Below are positions 1 through 8,774 of a DNA stretch of 53,605 nucleotides, in pieces. Both the position numbers and the translations under genes were made by a program. Position 1 is the first letter of the stretch; each line of letters opens with the position of its first letter. The notes under the pieces were generated by a model. It was not told where the DNA came from, did no database searches, and saw only the letters and a list, made by a program, of their open reading frames with translations. The stretch covers positions 1 to 53,605 of the forward strand of contig DBCR01000074.1 in the NCBI GenBank assembly GCA_002293125.1, written 5' to 3'. The DNA is from Opitutia bacterium UBA953 (lineage in GTDB: Bacteria; Verrucomicrobiota; Verrucomicrobiia; Opitutales; UBA953).

Positions 1-399
1 CTTGATCTGCGAGGCGGCGGTGTTGCCGCGGTCCGGGACGCCGACGGCTCCGCGGATGCCGAAGCCACGCTCGGTGAAGTTGAGGCCGTTACGGACCGTG
101 CGGCCGATGCCGTCGTCCTCGCGCCACTTGATGAAGTCGGTGTTCACGCCGCCTTGCATCACGAAGTCTTCGAGCAGGCGGCCGACTTCGTTGTCGACGA
201 ACGCCGTGCACACCGAGGTGCGTAGGTTGAAGCACTTGCGGAGCCCGCGGGCGACGTTGTATTCGCCGCCGCCTTCCCAGACCTGGAACTGGCGCGTGGT
301 GCGCACGCGGCCTTCGCCCGGGTCGAGGCGGAGCATGATTTCACCGAGGGAGACTTGGTCGAAGGCGCATTCCTTCGCCGACTTGATCTTGAGAGCCAT
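1..399 (-). CDS. PfkB-family sugar kinase, N-terminal part (KDG kinase-like)
   Basis: Only the first 133 residues are inside the window; the gene runs off the left edge. Translation from ATG at 399 gives a ribokinase-type N-terminus: a first strand with GEIMLRL (residues 19-25) and the sugar-pocket motif GGGEYNVA (43-50), followed by the usual alternating strands. PfkB enzymes phosphorylate sugars or sugar acids with ATP in the cytoplasm. The GE(I/V)MLRL start and the neighbours (an Ldh2-type reductase, a 2-hydroxyacid dehydrogenase and a hexuronate-type transporter) suggest 2-keto-3-deoxygluconate as substrate, but this is inference. It lies 35 bp downstream of the preceding gene on the same strand, so it is probably in one operon. 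The start has no Shine-Dalgarno, only a C-rich leader. Confidence 0.8.
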   Translation of the reverse strand, partial: MALKIKSAKECAFDQVSLGEIMLRLDPGEGRVRTTRQFQVWEGGGEYNVARGLRKCFNLRTSVCTAFVDNEVGRLLEDFVMQGGVNTDFIKWREDDGIGRTVRNGLNFTERGFGIRGAVGVPDRGNTAASQIK

Positions 400-434
400 G
401 GTGGTGGGGAGGGTTATTTTTAAGGTGAGGGGGC

Positions 435-1529
435 TTAAGCCGTGGGCAAGGTCGCGAGGTCGAAGGGCTGGTGGCCGATGTGTTCCGCGACTTTATTGAA
501 CTCTTCGATTTCAGCCTTGGAGAACAGCAGGCCGCCGGTCTTTTCGCTGCGCGTGGCGAAGGTCGCCTCGAGCTGACCGGGGAGCATGCACTTCTCGTTA
601 CCGTGGCCGAGGACGTCGGCGAGGACCGCCTTCACATTCTCGGACTGGCTACGGCCCTTGGCGAAGACGCCGGAGCTGATGGCGTCCGGATGGATCACTT
701 GGAAGAAGAACGCGCAGGCCTGCTTCTCGCCGGGGACGTGCGTGCGGCTGCGGATGGTCGGCAGCGAACCGCCGATGAAGCCCGCGACGATCTCGTTGAT
801 GAGCGAAAGTCCGTAGCCCTTGTGGGCGCCGAAGGGGATGAGCGAGACGGCTTCGTTCGGGTCGAGGGTGACCTTGCCGTCCTTGTCCACGGCGGCGTCG
901 GGCGGAAGCATCTTGCCTTCCCGCTTGAGCACCTGGACGCGGCCCATGGCGATGACGGAGGTGGCCCAGTCGATCACGATCGGGAAGCCGACGGCGTCGG
1001 TGGTGGGGAAGCCCCAAGAGTGCGGGTTGGTGCCGAGGGTCGGATGCTTACCCTGGAAGGGGACGACTTCGGCGAGCGTGGCGGTGCAATTGGTATAAGC
1101 GATATAACCACGCTTGGCGGCCTCCATGACGTAGCCGCCACCCCACAGGTAGTGGAAGGCGTTATCGACCGAGACCGTGCCCACACCGTACTTGTCGGCG
1201 AGCTCGATGCAGCGGTTGATGGCGTCGACGGCGACGGCCTGACCGAGCTTCTGGTGCGCGTCCCAGACTTCAGCGGCTTCGAAGCGCGTGGCCTTCTTCG
1301 TGACGGTGGCGTTGGGCGTGCAGCCCGGGACCTTGGCGCCGGAGCCGAATAGTTCGTCGAGGTGCAGCGCCTTGAGGGCGTTGTGCGTGCGGATGCCGTG
1401 GTGCGTGGCCATGCTGGCCATCTGGGCGGCCTGGGCGGACTCCTTGGCGCCGAAGCCGCGCTTGACGTAGGCGGCGGTGACGAGCGCCTCGTGGGCGGCG
1501 CGGGGGACGACGTAAAAGACTTCGCTCAT
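435..1529 (-). CDS. Ldh2/malate dehydrogenase-type oxidoreductase
   Basis: A 364-aa NAD(P)H-dependent oxidoreductase of the Ldh_2 family, whose members (YiaK 2,3-diketogulonate reductase, ureidoglycolate dehydrogenase, type 2 malate/lactate dehydrogenases) interconvert 2-hydroxy and 2-keto acids in the cytoplasm. The family's conserved histidine region is visible as THHGIRTHN (residues 42-50, H44 being the likely catalytic His). The cofactor-site GTNPHSWGFP lies near 170 and HKGYGLSL near 240. Length is normal for the family. It sits between the 2-hydroxyacid dehydrogenase (22 bp upstream) and the sugar kinase (35 bp downstream), so a role in reducing a keto sugar acid is plausible. The exact substrate cannot be read from sequence. 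The start ATG is preceded by CCC, not by a purine-rich site. Confidence 0.88.
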   Translation of the reverse strand: MSEVFYVVPRAAHEALVTAAYVKRGFGAKESAQAAQMASMATHHGIRTHNALKALHLDELFGSGAKVPGCTPNATVTKKATRFEAAEVWDAHQKLGQAVAVDAINRCIELADKYGVGTVSVDNAFHYLWGGGYVMEAAKRGYIAYTNCTATLAEVVPFQGKHPTLGTNPHSWGFPTTDAVGFPIVIDWATSVIAMGRVQVLKREGKMLPPDAAVDKDGKVTLDPNEAVSLIPFGAHKGYGLSLINEIVAGFIGGSLPTIRSRTHVPGEKQACAFFFQVIHPDAISSGVFAKGRSQSENVKAVLADVLGHGNEKCMLPGQLEATFATRSEKTGGLLFSKAEIEEFNKVAEHIGHQPFDLATLPTA

Positions 1530-1551
1530 GGGTAAGGTTTCGGTGGGGAGA

Positions 1552-2538
1552 TTAGACGACCTTCTTCACCGGGACTTCCGGATTGATCTGCGCAAGCGGC
1601 TTTTCGCCATGCATCGCGCGGATGAGGTTCGTGACGGCGGCGACGGCCTGGCGCTGGACGCTCTCGGCGGTGCGGGAGCCGATGTGCGGCGTGACGACGC
1701 AGTTCGGGAGCTTGGTGAGAGGGTGGTCGGCGCGCGGCGGCTCTTCGTCGAGCACGTCGGTGCCGTAGCCGCCAACCTGGCCGGACTTCAGCGCGGCCGC
1801 GATGTCGTCGGTGTGGACGATCTCGCCGCGGGCGCAGTTCAGGATGAGTACGCCCTTCTTCATCTTGGCGATGTTCTCGGCGCGGATCAGGTCGCGGGTC
1901 TCGGGGGTCAGGTTGGTGTGCAGGGAGAGGTAGTCGGCGGCGGCGAAGACTTCGTCCATCGTGGCGGCGCGTTGCACGTCGTACTGGGCGGCGAACTTGT
2001 CGTCCCAATAGAGGTCGAAGCCGACGACCTTCATGCCGAAGGCGCGGGCGCGGATGGCGACTTCCTTGCCGATACGGCCCATGCCGATGATCCCGATGGT
2101 CTTGTCGAGCAGCTCGCGGCCCGTCTTACGCTTCCAGCCGCCGGAGCGGGTGGAGTCCGTGTGGAAGTAGAAGTTCTTCTCCATGGCGAGCAGGAGGAGG
2201 AAGGTGTGTTCGGCGACGGTGGTGTGGTTGACGCCAGGGGTGAAGAGCAGGGGGATGCCCTTGGCCGTCAGGGTCTTGACGTCGATCTTGTCGACGCCGA
2301 TGCCGTACTTCGACACGACCTTGAGGCGGGGGAGGGCTTTCTCGATGACCGCGGCGGTGATCAGGTCGTCGCCGCAGATGTAGCCGTCGAACTCGCCCAT
2401 CAGCGCGAGCGTGTCCGCTTCGTTGAGCGGACCGCGGGCGGTGACGACTTCCCAGCCCGTTTCAGCCAGCAACTTATGGTGCTCGCCGGGGGTGTCTTGG
2501 AAGGAGGTCGTCGTGAGGAGGATGCGAGGCTTCGTCAT
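1552..2538 (-). CDS. D-isomer-specific 2-hydroxyacid dehydrogenase
   Basis: A 328-aa NAD-dependent dehydrogenase of the SerA/GhrB superfamily. The Rossmann motif IGIIGMGRIG is at 148-157. The catalytic triad is visible: R237 in NCARGE, E266 in DEEPP and H285 in TPHIGS. There is no C-terminal ACT domain, so it is unlikely to be the regulated phosphoglycerate dehydrogenase of serine synthesis and more likely acts on glyoxylate, hydroxypyruvate or a sugar-derived keto acid. It is the first gene of the leftward three-gene set and faces the transporter gene at 2644 across a 105-bp intergenic region. The start is preceded by CCC. Confidence 0.88.
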   Translation of the reverse strand: MTKPRILLTTTSFQDTPGEHHKLLAETGWEVVTARGPLNEADTLALMGEFDGYICGDDLITAAVIEKALPRLKVVSKYGIGVDKIDVKTLTAKGIPLLFTPGVNHTTVAEHTFLLLLAMEKNFYFHTDSTRSGGWKRKTGRELLDKTIGIIGMGRIGKEVAIRARAFGMKVVGFDLYWDDKFAAQYDVQRAATMDEVFAAADYLSLHTNLTPETRDLIRAENIAKMKKGVLILNCARGEIVHTDDIAAALKSGQVGGYGTDVLDEEPPRADHPLTKLPNCVVTPHIGSRTAESVQRQAVAAVTNLIRAMHGEKPLAQINPEVPVKKVV

Positions 2539-2623
2539 GGGAATATTCTCGTTAATTAGTGTCTTTACGGCGGGGTTCCGTCAACAGGACTTCTGGGGTG
2601 GACTTAACCGAAAATCGGCGTTT

Positions 2624-2637
2624 GTGTTGGCCGACAC
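2624..2637. promoter_or_regulatory. Imperfect 14-bp palindrome before the MFS gene
   Basis: The sequence GTGTTGGCCGACAC is an inverted repeat with 6 of 7 base pairs matching, ending 6 bases before the transporter start codon. It lies in the divergent intergenic region of the sugar-acid locus, so it could be a repressor operator or a small mRNA hairpin near the start codon. There is no direct evidence for either. Confidence 0.35.
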
Positions 2638-2643
2638 CCCCTT

Positions 2644-4002
2644 ATGACCGAAGCCTTAGGAAAAATCGGTAACAAGCGCTGGATTATCTGTGCGCTGCTG
2701 TTCTTCGCCGCCACGATCAACTACATCGACCGTCAGGTCATTGGCTTGCTCAAGGGCACCTTGGAAAAGGAATTCGGCTGGGATGAGCGTACCTATGCGG
2801 CCATCGTCTTCAGCTTCCAGCTCGCCTACGCCATCGGCATGGTCCTCTCAGGTCGCATCATCGACCGCATCGGCATCAAGAAGGGCTTTATCATCTTTGT
2901 GGGCCTCTGGAGCCTGGCTGCGATGGGGCACGGTTTCGCCCACCTTCTCCCGTCCTTCAGTCTCCCCTGGATGCAGATTTCCGATAAGACGGGCTTCGCC
3001 TTCGTCACCCTTACGGGCGCAGCTGCAGGCTTTGCGTTGATGCGTTTCCTCCTCGGCCTCGGCGAGGCGGGTAATTTCCCGGCCTCGATCAAGGCCACCG
3101 CCGAATGGTTCCCCAAGAAGGAGCGTGCCTTCGCAACGGGCATCTTTAACTCCGGTACCAACATCGGTGCACTGGGTGCCCCGCTCATCGTGCCTTGGAT
3201 CGCCGTGACCCTGGGCTGGGAGTGGGCCTTCATCATCACCGGCGCCATCGGTTTTGTCTGGGTCATCTGGTGGGTGATCGCCTACCACTCTCCCCGCGAG
3301 CACCCGACCATCACTCAGGCCGAACTCGCCCATATCGAATCCGACCCGCCTGACGAACAGGGCAAGGTCAGCTGGCTCAGCCTCTTTAAGTTCCGTCAGA
3401 CCTGGGCCTTCGCGGTCGGCAAGTTCATGACCGACCCGGTCTGGTGGCTCTATCTTTTCTGGATTCCGGGCTTCCTTCAGAAGCAACACGGCGTCGACCT
3501 GAAGAACATCGGTCTTCCGCTTGTCGTCATCTACCTGATTGCGGACGTCGGCAGCATCGGCGGCGGTTGGATTTCCGGCCGACTGATCAAGGCCGGCTGG
3601 TCCGTCAACGCCGCCCGCAAGACCGCGATGGGCATCTGCGCCGTCTGCGTGATCCCGATCGTCTTCGTCAACGATGTCGGCATGTGGCCCGCGGTCTTGC
3701 TCGTCTCGCTCGCTGCGGCCGCCCACCAGGGCTGGTCGGCCAACATCTTCACCCTGGCCTCGGACATGTTCCCCCGCAAGGCCGTCGGCTCAGTCGTCGG
3801 TATCGGCGGCATGGCTGGCGCGGTGGGCGGCATGCTGCTCGCGCTCGTGGTCGGCGAAGTGCTCCATCGTACGGGCTCCTACGCGATCCTCTGGTTCATC
3901 GCGGGTTCGGCCTACCTCATCGGTCTTCTGATCATCCATATACTGGTGCCGCGCATGGAGCCGGTGAAGATGGAAGACATCGCCGAAGCCGAGGCCAAGT
4001 AA
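2644..4002 (+). CDS. MFS transporter, hexuronate (ExuT)-like
   Basis: A 452-aa inner-membrane permease of the major facilitator superfamily, anion:cation symporter type. About twelve hydrophobic segments are seen, with NYIDRQVIG in the first helix region (about residues 26-34), the loop motif GRIIDRIGIKKG after helix 2 and LGLGEAGNFPA in helix 4, all typical of ExuT/GudP-type transporters of hexuronates and related sugar acids. The gene is divergent from three sugar-acid genes, which supports sugar-acid uptake, but the substrate is inferred. The start codon has no Shine-Dalgarno; CCCCCTT precedes it. A strong terminator follows at 4024-4050. Confidence 0.88.
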   Translation: MTEALGKIGNKRWIICALLFFAATINYIDRQVIGLLKGTLEKEFGWDERTYAAIVFSFQLAYAIGMVLSGRIIDRIGIKKGFIIFVGLWSLAAMGHGFAHLLPSFSLPWMQISDKTGFAFVTLTGAAAGFALMRFLLGLGEAGNFPASIKATAEWFPKKERAFATGIFNSGTNIGALGAPLIVPWIAVTLGWEWAFIITGAIGFVWVIWWVIAYHSPREHPTITQAELAHIESDPPDEQGKVSWLSLFKFRQTWAFAVGKFMTDPVWWLYLFWIPGFLQKQHGVDLKNIGLPLVVIYLIADVGSIGGGWISGRLIKAGWSVNAARKTAMGICAVCVIPIVFVNDVGMWPAVLLVSLAAAAHQGWSANIFTLASDMFPRKAVGSVVGIGGMAGAVGGMLLALVVGEVLHRTGSYAILWFIAGSAYLIGLLIIHILVPRMEPVKMEDIAEAEAK

Positions 4003-4023
4003 GCCTCGGTAGGGTGGTAAAAG

Positions 4024-4050
4024 AAAAGGGCCCCGTGACGGGGCCCTTTT
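4024..4050. terminator. Bidirectional intrinsic terminator
   Basis: A perfect 11-bp stem, AAAAGGGCCCC against GGGGCCCTTTT, closes a GTGAC loop, with T residues on one side and A residues on the other. It lies between the converging MFS transporter (ends 4002) and leuS (ends 4072) and can serve both strands. Confidence 0.9.
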
Positions 4051-4071
4051 TATTGGCGTGGTGCGCGGCGC

Positions 4072-6681
4072 TCAGCCGGCGACGACGATGTTCACCAGCT
4101 TGCCGGGCACGACGATCTCCTTCAGGACGGGCTTGCCGTCGGTGAACTTGATCACGTCGGCGTCAGCCTTGGCCAGGGCGAGCAGGGCGTCCTTGGAGAT
4201 GTCCTTGGCGACTTTGGCGGTGGCGCGGACCTTGCCGTTGACCTGGAAGATGACTTCGACGGTGGTCTCGATGAGTTTGGACGCGTCGAGCTTCGGCCAG
4301 CCGGCGGCGGTGATGGTTTCCGTATGGCCGAGGCGCTGCCAGATTTCCTCGCACACGTGCGGGGCGAACGGCCCGGCGAGACGCACGAAGTCCTCGACGG
4401 TCGCACGACGCAGAGCGGGGGACTTCTCGGCGACGTTCATGAGGATCATCATCTGCGAGATGGCGGTGTTGAACTGCAGGGTCTCGATGTCCTTCTCGAC
4501 CTTCTGGATGGTCCGGTGGAGTTCGCGGACGAGTTCCTCGGATTCCGCGCCGTCGGCGCTGATCTTCGTCGAGACCTTGCCGGTGGTCTCGTCGACGGCC
4601 AAGCGCCAGAGGCGACGGAGGAAGCGGGTGATGCCGATGATACCGTCGGAATTCCAAGGCTTGGAGGCCTCGAGCGGTCCGAGGAACATGAGGTACATGC
4701 GGAGCGCGTCGGCGCCGTGGTCCTTGACGATTGCGTCAGGGTTCACGACGTTGCCCCGGCTCTTGGACATCTTCTCGCCGTCCTCGCCCATGATGAGGCC
4801 CTGGTGGAAGAGTTTCTTGAACGGTTCGGCGGTCGGCAGGACGCCGATCTCGTAAAGGAAGCGGTGCCAGAAGCGTGCATAGAGCAGGTGGAGCACGGCA
4901 TGCTCAGCGCCGCCGATGTAGAAATCGGGGCAGCCCCAGTATTCCAGGTCGGCCTTCGAGGCGAGGGCCTCGGCGTTCTTGGGATCGATGTAGCGCAGGT
5001 AATACCAGCACGAGCCGGCCCACTGGGGCATCGTGTTCGTCTCGCGCGAGGCCTTGATCCAGAGCGGGCCGGGCTGCGGCTTGGACTGCGAGATGGTGGC
5101 GCCGGAAGCGACGTCGTACCAGACTTCGGTCCACTCGGGTTCCTTCGATAGCGGCGAATCGCCGGTCGGGGAGGGTTGATAGGATTTGACCTGCGGCAGG
5201 GTGAGCGGGAGCTGCTTGGAGGTCAGCGGCACGGCGCAGACTTCCACGCCGTTGAGCTGGCAGGTGACGGGCTCCTTCGGGAGGAACTCGCGTACTTCGG
5301 AGTCGGCCGGAATCTTGGCGTAGTCTTCGCGGGAGACCCACAGGAGCGGGAAGGGTTCGCCCCAGTAGCGCTGACGCGAGAAGAGCCAGTCGCGCAGCTT
5401 GAAGTTCACGGCGAGCTTACCCTGGCCCTTGGCTTCGAGTTCAGCGGTAATCTTCTTCTTGGTCTCAGTGGCGGAGAGGCCATCGAAGGGACCCGAGTTC
5501 ACCATCGGGCCGTCTTCGGTCCAAGGCTTCTCGTTGACGTCGATCGCTTCCTTGGAGCCGACGACCTGGATGATGGGGAGCTTGAATTCCTTGGCGAATT
5601 CCCAGTCGCGCTCATCGTGCGCCGGCACGGCCATGATCGCGCCGGTGCCGTAGGTGATGAGCACGTAGTCAGCGGTCCAGACCGGGATCTTGGCGCCGTT
5701 GACGGGGTTGATGGCATAGGAGCCGGTGAACACGCCGGTCTTCTTCTTGGCCGCGAGGTCGGTGCGCTCGAGGTCGGTCTTATTGCGGACCGCGGCGACA
5801 TAGCTTTCGACGGCGTTCTTCTGGGCGGCGGTGGTGAGCTTGCCGATGAGCGGGTGCTCGGGTGCGATGACCATGTAGGTCGCGCCGTAAAGGGTGTCCG
5901 GACGCGTCGTGAAGACGGTCAGCGTGTCGGCATGGCCGTCGAGTTTGAAGGTGACTTCGGCGCCCTCGGACTTGCCGATCCAATTCTTCTGGAGGCGCTT
6001 GGTGGAATCGGGCCAATCGACGTGGTCGAGGCCTTCGATGAGCTTGTCGGCGTAGGCGGTGATGCGTAGGACCCACTGGCGGATCGGGCGGCGTTCGACC
6101 GGGTGGCTGCCGCGGTCGGAGCGCGGACCTTCGGGCGTGTTGAGGACTTCCTCGTTGGCGAGGACGGTGCCGAGGGCCGGGCAGAACCAGACGGGCTTCT
6201 CGGAGACGTAGGCGAGGCCGTGGCGGAAGAGCTTGAGGAAGATCCACTGCGTCCAGCGGAAGTAGTTCTCGTCGGTCGTCGAGAGCTCGCGGTCCCAGTC
6301 GATGGCGAAGCCGAGCATCTGCAGCTGGCGGCGGAAGTTGTCGATGTTGCGCTTGGTCTGGACGGCCGGGTGTTCGCCCGTGGCGATCGCATGCTGCTCG
6401 GCGGGGAGGCCGAAGGCGTCCCAGCCCATCGGGTGGAGGACGTTGAAGCCGTTGGCCTTCTTGTAGCGGGCAAGGATGTCCGAAGCGGTGTAGCCCTCGG
6501 GGTGGCCGATGTGCAGGCCGGCGCCAGAGGGGTAGGGGAACATGTCCAGTACATAGTACTTCGGCTTACCGCAGGAGATCGGCTCGGTGCGGAACGTGGC
6601 GCCAGCTTTCCAGGCGGCCTGCCACTTCTGTTCGAAGGCGGGGAAGTCGTAGCTGCCGGGTTTTGTTTCCGAAGTGTCCAT
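4072..6681 (-). CDS. leuS: Leucine--tRNA ligase
   Basis: Class I aminoacyl-tRNA synthetase charging tRNA-Leu in the cytoplasm. The 869-aa product has the HIGH signature at residues 57-60 (after YPSGAGL), the CP1 editing domain (TFKLDG, TTRPDTLYG, VPAHDERD, roughly 245-400), the KMSKS loop in EDGEKMSKSRGN (about 635) and the C-terminal anticodon-binding part. Length matches bacterial LeuRS. The frame stays open to a TTG at 6720, which would add 13 residues, but ATG at 6681 gives the usual short N-terminus before the SYDF start region, so I chose it. Neither start has a Shine-Dalgarno. Confidence 0.96.
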   Translation of the reverse strand: MDTSETKPGSYDFPAFEQKWQAAWKAGATFRTEPISCGKPKYYVLDMFPYPSGAGLHIGHPEGYTASDILARYKKANGFNVLHPMGWDAFGLPAEQHAIATGEHPAVQTKRNIDNFRRQLQMLGFAIDWDRELSTTDENYFRWTQWIFLKLFRHGLAYVSEKPVWFCPALGTVLANEEVLNTPEGPRSDRGSHPVERRPIRQWVLRITAYADKLIEGLDHVDWPDSTKRLQKNWIGKSEGAEVTFKLDGHADTLTVFTTRPDTLYGATYMVIAPEHPLIGKLTTAAQKNAVESYVAAVRNKTDLERTDLAAKKKTGVFTGSYAINPVNGAKIPVWTADYVLITYGTGAIMAVPAHDERDWEFAKEFKLPIIQVVGSKEAIDVNEKPWTEDGPMVNSGPFDGLSATETKKKITAELEAKGQGKLAVNFKLRDWLFSRQRYWGEPFPLLWVSREDYAKIPADSEVREFLPKEPVTCQLNGVEVCAVPLTSKQLPLTLPQVKSYQPSPTGDSPLSKEPEWTEVWYDVASGATISQSKPQPGPLWIKASRETNTMPQWAGSCWYYLRYIDPKNAEALASKADLEYWGCPDFYIGGAEHAVLHLLYARFWHRFLYEIGVLPTAEPFKKLFHQGLIMGEDGEKMSKSRGNVVNPDAIVKDHGADALRMYLMFLGPLEASKPWNSDGIIGITRFLRRLWRLAVDETTGKVSTKISADGAESEELVRELHRTIQKVEKDIETLQFNTAISQMMILMNVAEKSPALRRATVEDFVRLAGPFAPHVCEEIWQRLGHTETITAAGWPKLDASKLIETTVEVIFQVNGKVRATAKVAKDISKDALLALAKADADVIKFTDGKPVLKEIVVPGKLVNIVVAG

Positions 6682-6787
6682 GAATGCGTGCAGATAGGAG
6701 GTTCGGGACGGCGCTGGCAAGGTTTTGGAGCGTCCAACGACCCTATCCCGCTTGCCTAGGCTGTCTGGTGGGGGTTATCTGCCAGTC

Positions 6788-7777
6788 ATGAACGTGCTCG
6801 TGGTGGGCGGTGCCGGCTACATCGGCAGCCATTGCGTCCGGCAGGCGCTGGCCGCCGGGCACAAGGTAGCCGTGTTGGATGACCTGTCCTATGGCCACGC
6901 GGAGTCCGTACCGGCAGGTGTGAAGCTGTTCCGCTCAGACATGGGCGACCAGACCGCGGTCCGCGCCGGCCTGCGCGAGTCCGCCGCCGAAGTGGTCATC
7001 GATTTCGCGGCGTTCACGAATGTCGGTGAATCCGTCCAACAGCCCGCCCGCTATCACGAGAACAATGTCGTGCGGACCGAAGGTCTGTTGCAGGCGATGC
7101 GCGCTGAGGGTGTCAAGAAACTCGTCTTCTCGAGCACCTGCGCGACCTACGGTATTCCGGAGAAGATGCCGATGACGGAGGACCTGGCGCAGAACCCGAT
7201 CAATCCTTACGGCGCCACGAAACTCGCGGTCGAGCTGCGTCTGCGGGAGCTCGCGTCCTCGCATGGCCTGAGCTTCGCCGCTTTCCGTTACTTCAACGCC
7301 GCCGGGGCTTCGGCGGATGCCGCTATCGGCGAGGACCATTCGCCCGAAACCCACCTGATCCCGCTCGCGATCGCCGCCGCGCTCGGCCGCCGCCCGCCGC
7401 TCCAGGTCTTTGGCACGGATTACCCTACCCCGGATGGTACCTGCCTGCGCGACTACGTCCACGTCGACGACCTTTCCCGGGCTCATCTCGATGTTCTGCC
7501 CAAGCTAAGCCAGCCTGGGCAGGCCCTGTTCTATAATCTCGGTACGGGCACGCCGTATTCGGTCAAAGACGTCATCGCCAGCGTCGGCCGCGTCCTCGGT
7601 CGTCCCGTCCCGCATGCGTTCGTCCCTCGTCGCGAAGGCGATCCGCCCGCGCTTTACGCCGATGCCTCCAAGGTTCGCCGCGAACTCGGCTGGGTGCCGC
7701 GCTACGACACGCTCGACAGCATCGTCCTGACGGCATGCAATTGGCACCTCGCCCGACCCAAGGGCTACGCCTCCTGA
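6788..7777 (+). CDS. galE: UDP-glucose 4-epimerase
   Basis: A 329-aa extended short-chain dehydrogenase that interconverts UDP-glucose and UDP-galactose, feeding cell-surface polysaccharide or galactose use. The NAD-binding glycine motif GGAGYIG is at 7-13, the catalytic SSTCATYG at 115-122 and the Y141-x-x-x-K145 pair in NPYGATK. The C-terminal LGWVPRY is typical of GalE. The frame extends 21 codons upstream, but ATG at 6788 begins directly at the first beta strand. It starts a likely operon with the HIT protein (5-bp gap), ybeY (overlap) and queC. Confidence 0.93.
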   Translation: MNVLVVGGAGYIGSHCVRQALAAGHKVAVLDDLSYGHAESVPAGVKLFRSDMGDQTAVRAGLRESAAEVVIDFAAFTNVGESVQQPARYHENNVVRTEGLLQAMRAEGVKKLVFSSTCATYGIPEKMPMTEDLAQNPINPYGATKLAVELRLRELASSHGLSFAAFRYFNAAGASADAAIGEDHSPETHLIPLAIAAALGRRPPLQVFGTDYPTPDGTCLRDYVHVDDLSRAHLDVLPKLSQPGQALFYNLGTGTPYSVKDVIASVGRVLGRPVPHAFVPRREGDPPALYADASKVRRELGWVPRYDTLDSIVLTACNWHLARPKGYAS

Positions 7778-7782
7778 TCTCG

Positions 7783-8274
7783 ATGTCCGAACAGCTTCAC
7801 CCGCACTGGCGCATCCAGTATATCCGCACCCGCAAGGAGCCAGGTGCCGGCAGTCCGTTCGCGGCGTTGCTCGCGGCGAACGACGACGAAGCGAACCTGA
7901 TTCTGCATCGCGGTGCCCATTGCTTCGTCATCCTCAACAACTCGCCTTATAACCCCGGCCACCTGATGGTGCTCCCCAATCGCGAGGTCGGCGAGCTCGC
8001 CGACCTCACCGCGGCCGAACGTACCGAGATGATGGACCTGCTGGTACGTTGTCAGGCGGTGCTGCAGAAGGTGATGACTCCGGCCGGATTCAATATGGGT
8101 CTGAATCTCGGTAAGGCTGCGGGCGCGGGCATCCCGACGCACCTCCACTTCCACGTCGTTCCGCGTTGGGATGGCGACCACAACTTCATGCCCGTCATCG
8201 GCGATACGCGCGTCCTGCCGCAGGCGCTGTCCGAGCTCTGGACGCGGCTCAAGCCCGTCTTTGCCGCCGCATGA
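7783..8274 (+). CDS. HIT-domain nucleotide hydrolase/transferase
   Basis: A 163-aa histidine-triad protein. The triad HLHFHVV is at 120-126 (H120, H122, H124), followed by PRWDGDHNFMPV, which resembles the Ap4A phosphorylase-like branch. NNSPYNPGHLMVLP (52-65) is the other family signature. HIT enzymes hydrolyse or phosphorolyse nucleotide conjugates such as AMP-lysine or Ap4A; the precise substrate is not evident. ATG at 7783 is chosen over an upstream in-frame start that would overlap galE. Its stop overlaps the ybeY start in the ATGA arrangement, indicating translational coupling. Confidence 0.9.
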   Translation: MSEQLHPHWRIQYIRTRKEPGAGSPFAALLAANDDEANLILHRGAHCFVILNNSPYNPGHLMVLPNREVGELADLTAAERTEMMDLLVRCQAVLQKVMTPAGFNMGLNLGKAAGAGIPTHLHFHVVPRWDGDHNFMPVIGDTRVLPQALSELWTRLKPVFAAA

Positions 8275-8732
8275 GCCGCGTCGTCGACATCTCCGTCCGC
8301 CACGCGAAGACCAAGGTCTCCGCGGTCTCCGTCCAGCGTGTCGTCCATGCGCTCGACAAACTGAAAGGCTACCACTGCCCCGAAGGGTCGCTGTCGATCG
8401 CCTTCCTTGGCGACAAGGAGACGGCCAAGCTTCATGACGAATTCCTCGGCGACCCGACCGTGACCGACGTGATCACGTTCGTCGGCGAAGAGCACCCTGG
8501 CGAAGCGTTCGCCGGTGAGATCTGCGTGAACATCGACCAAGCCCGCCGGGCCGCCAAGGAGCATGGCGTCACGCTGGCCACCGAGCTGCGACTCTACGTC
8601 GCTCACGGTTGGCTCCACCTTTCCGGCCTGCGCGACGGTAATCGTAAAGAGTCCGCTGCCATGCGCGTCGGCGAGGCCGTGGCGGTCTCGCACCTCGACA
8701 AGCTGGGCGCCAAGCTGCGGGTCCGCGATTAA
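8271..8732 (+). CDS. ybeY: Endoribonuclease YbeY (16S rRNA maturation)
   Basis: A 153-aa metal-dependent endoribonuclease involved in 16S rRNA 3'-end maturation and ribosome quality control. The family motifs are TDVITF (65-70), GEICVNID (82-89) and the metal site HGWLHLSGLRD (112-122). The ligands are H112 and H116; the third position, His in E. coli, is D122 here. Asp is also found there in other bacterial groups, so the enzyme is probably active. The ATG at 8271 overlaps the preceding stop (ATGA), which fixes the start against a longer open frame reaching back inside the HIT gene. Confidence 0.92.
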   Translation: MSRVVDISVRHAKTKVSAVSVQRVVHALDKLKGYHCPEGSLSIAFLGDKETAKLHDEFLGDPTVTDVITFVGEEHPGEAFAGEICVNIDQARRAAKEHGVTLATELRLYVAHGWLHLSGLRDGNRKESAAMRVGEAVAVSHLDKLGAKLRVRD

Positions 8733-8774
8733 CGGACTCGCCCTCGGCTCCGTCCGCGTCCAACTTCCCCGCTG

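Noticed and set aside
6682..6720. TTG start adding 13 residues to leuS
   Set aside because: The ATG at 6681 gives the usual N-terminus, and the extension has no conserved sequence or ribosome-binding site.
8733..8774. Possible preQ1 riboswitch before queC
   Set aside because: The gap is only 42 bases, GC-rich, and lacks the A-rich tail and pseudoknot pattern of preQ1 aptamers.
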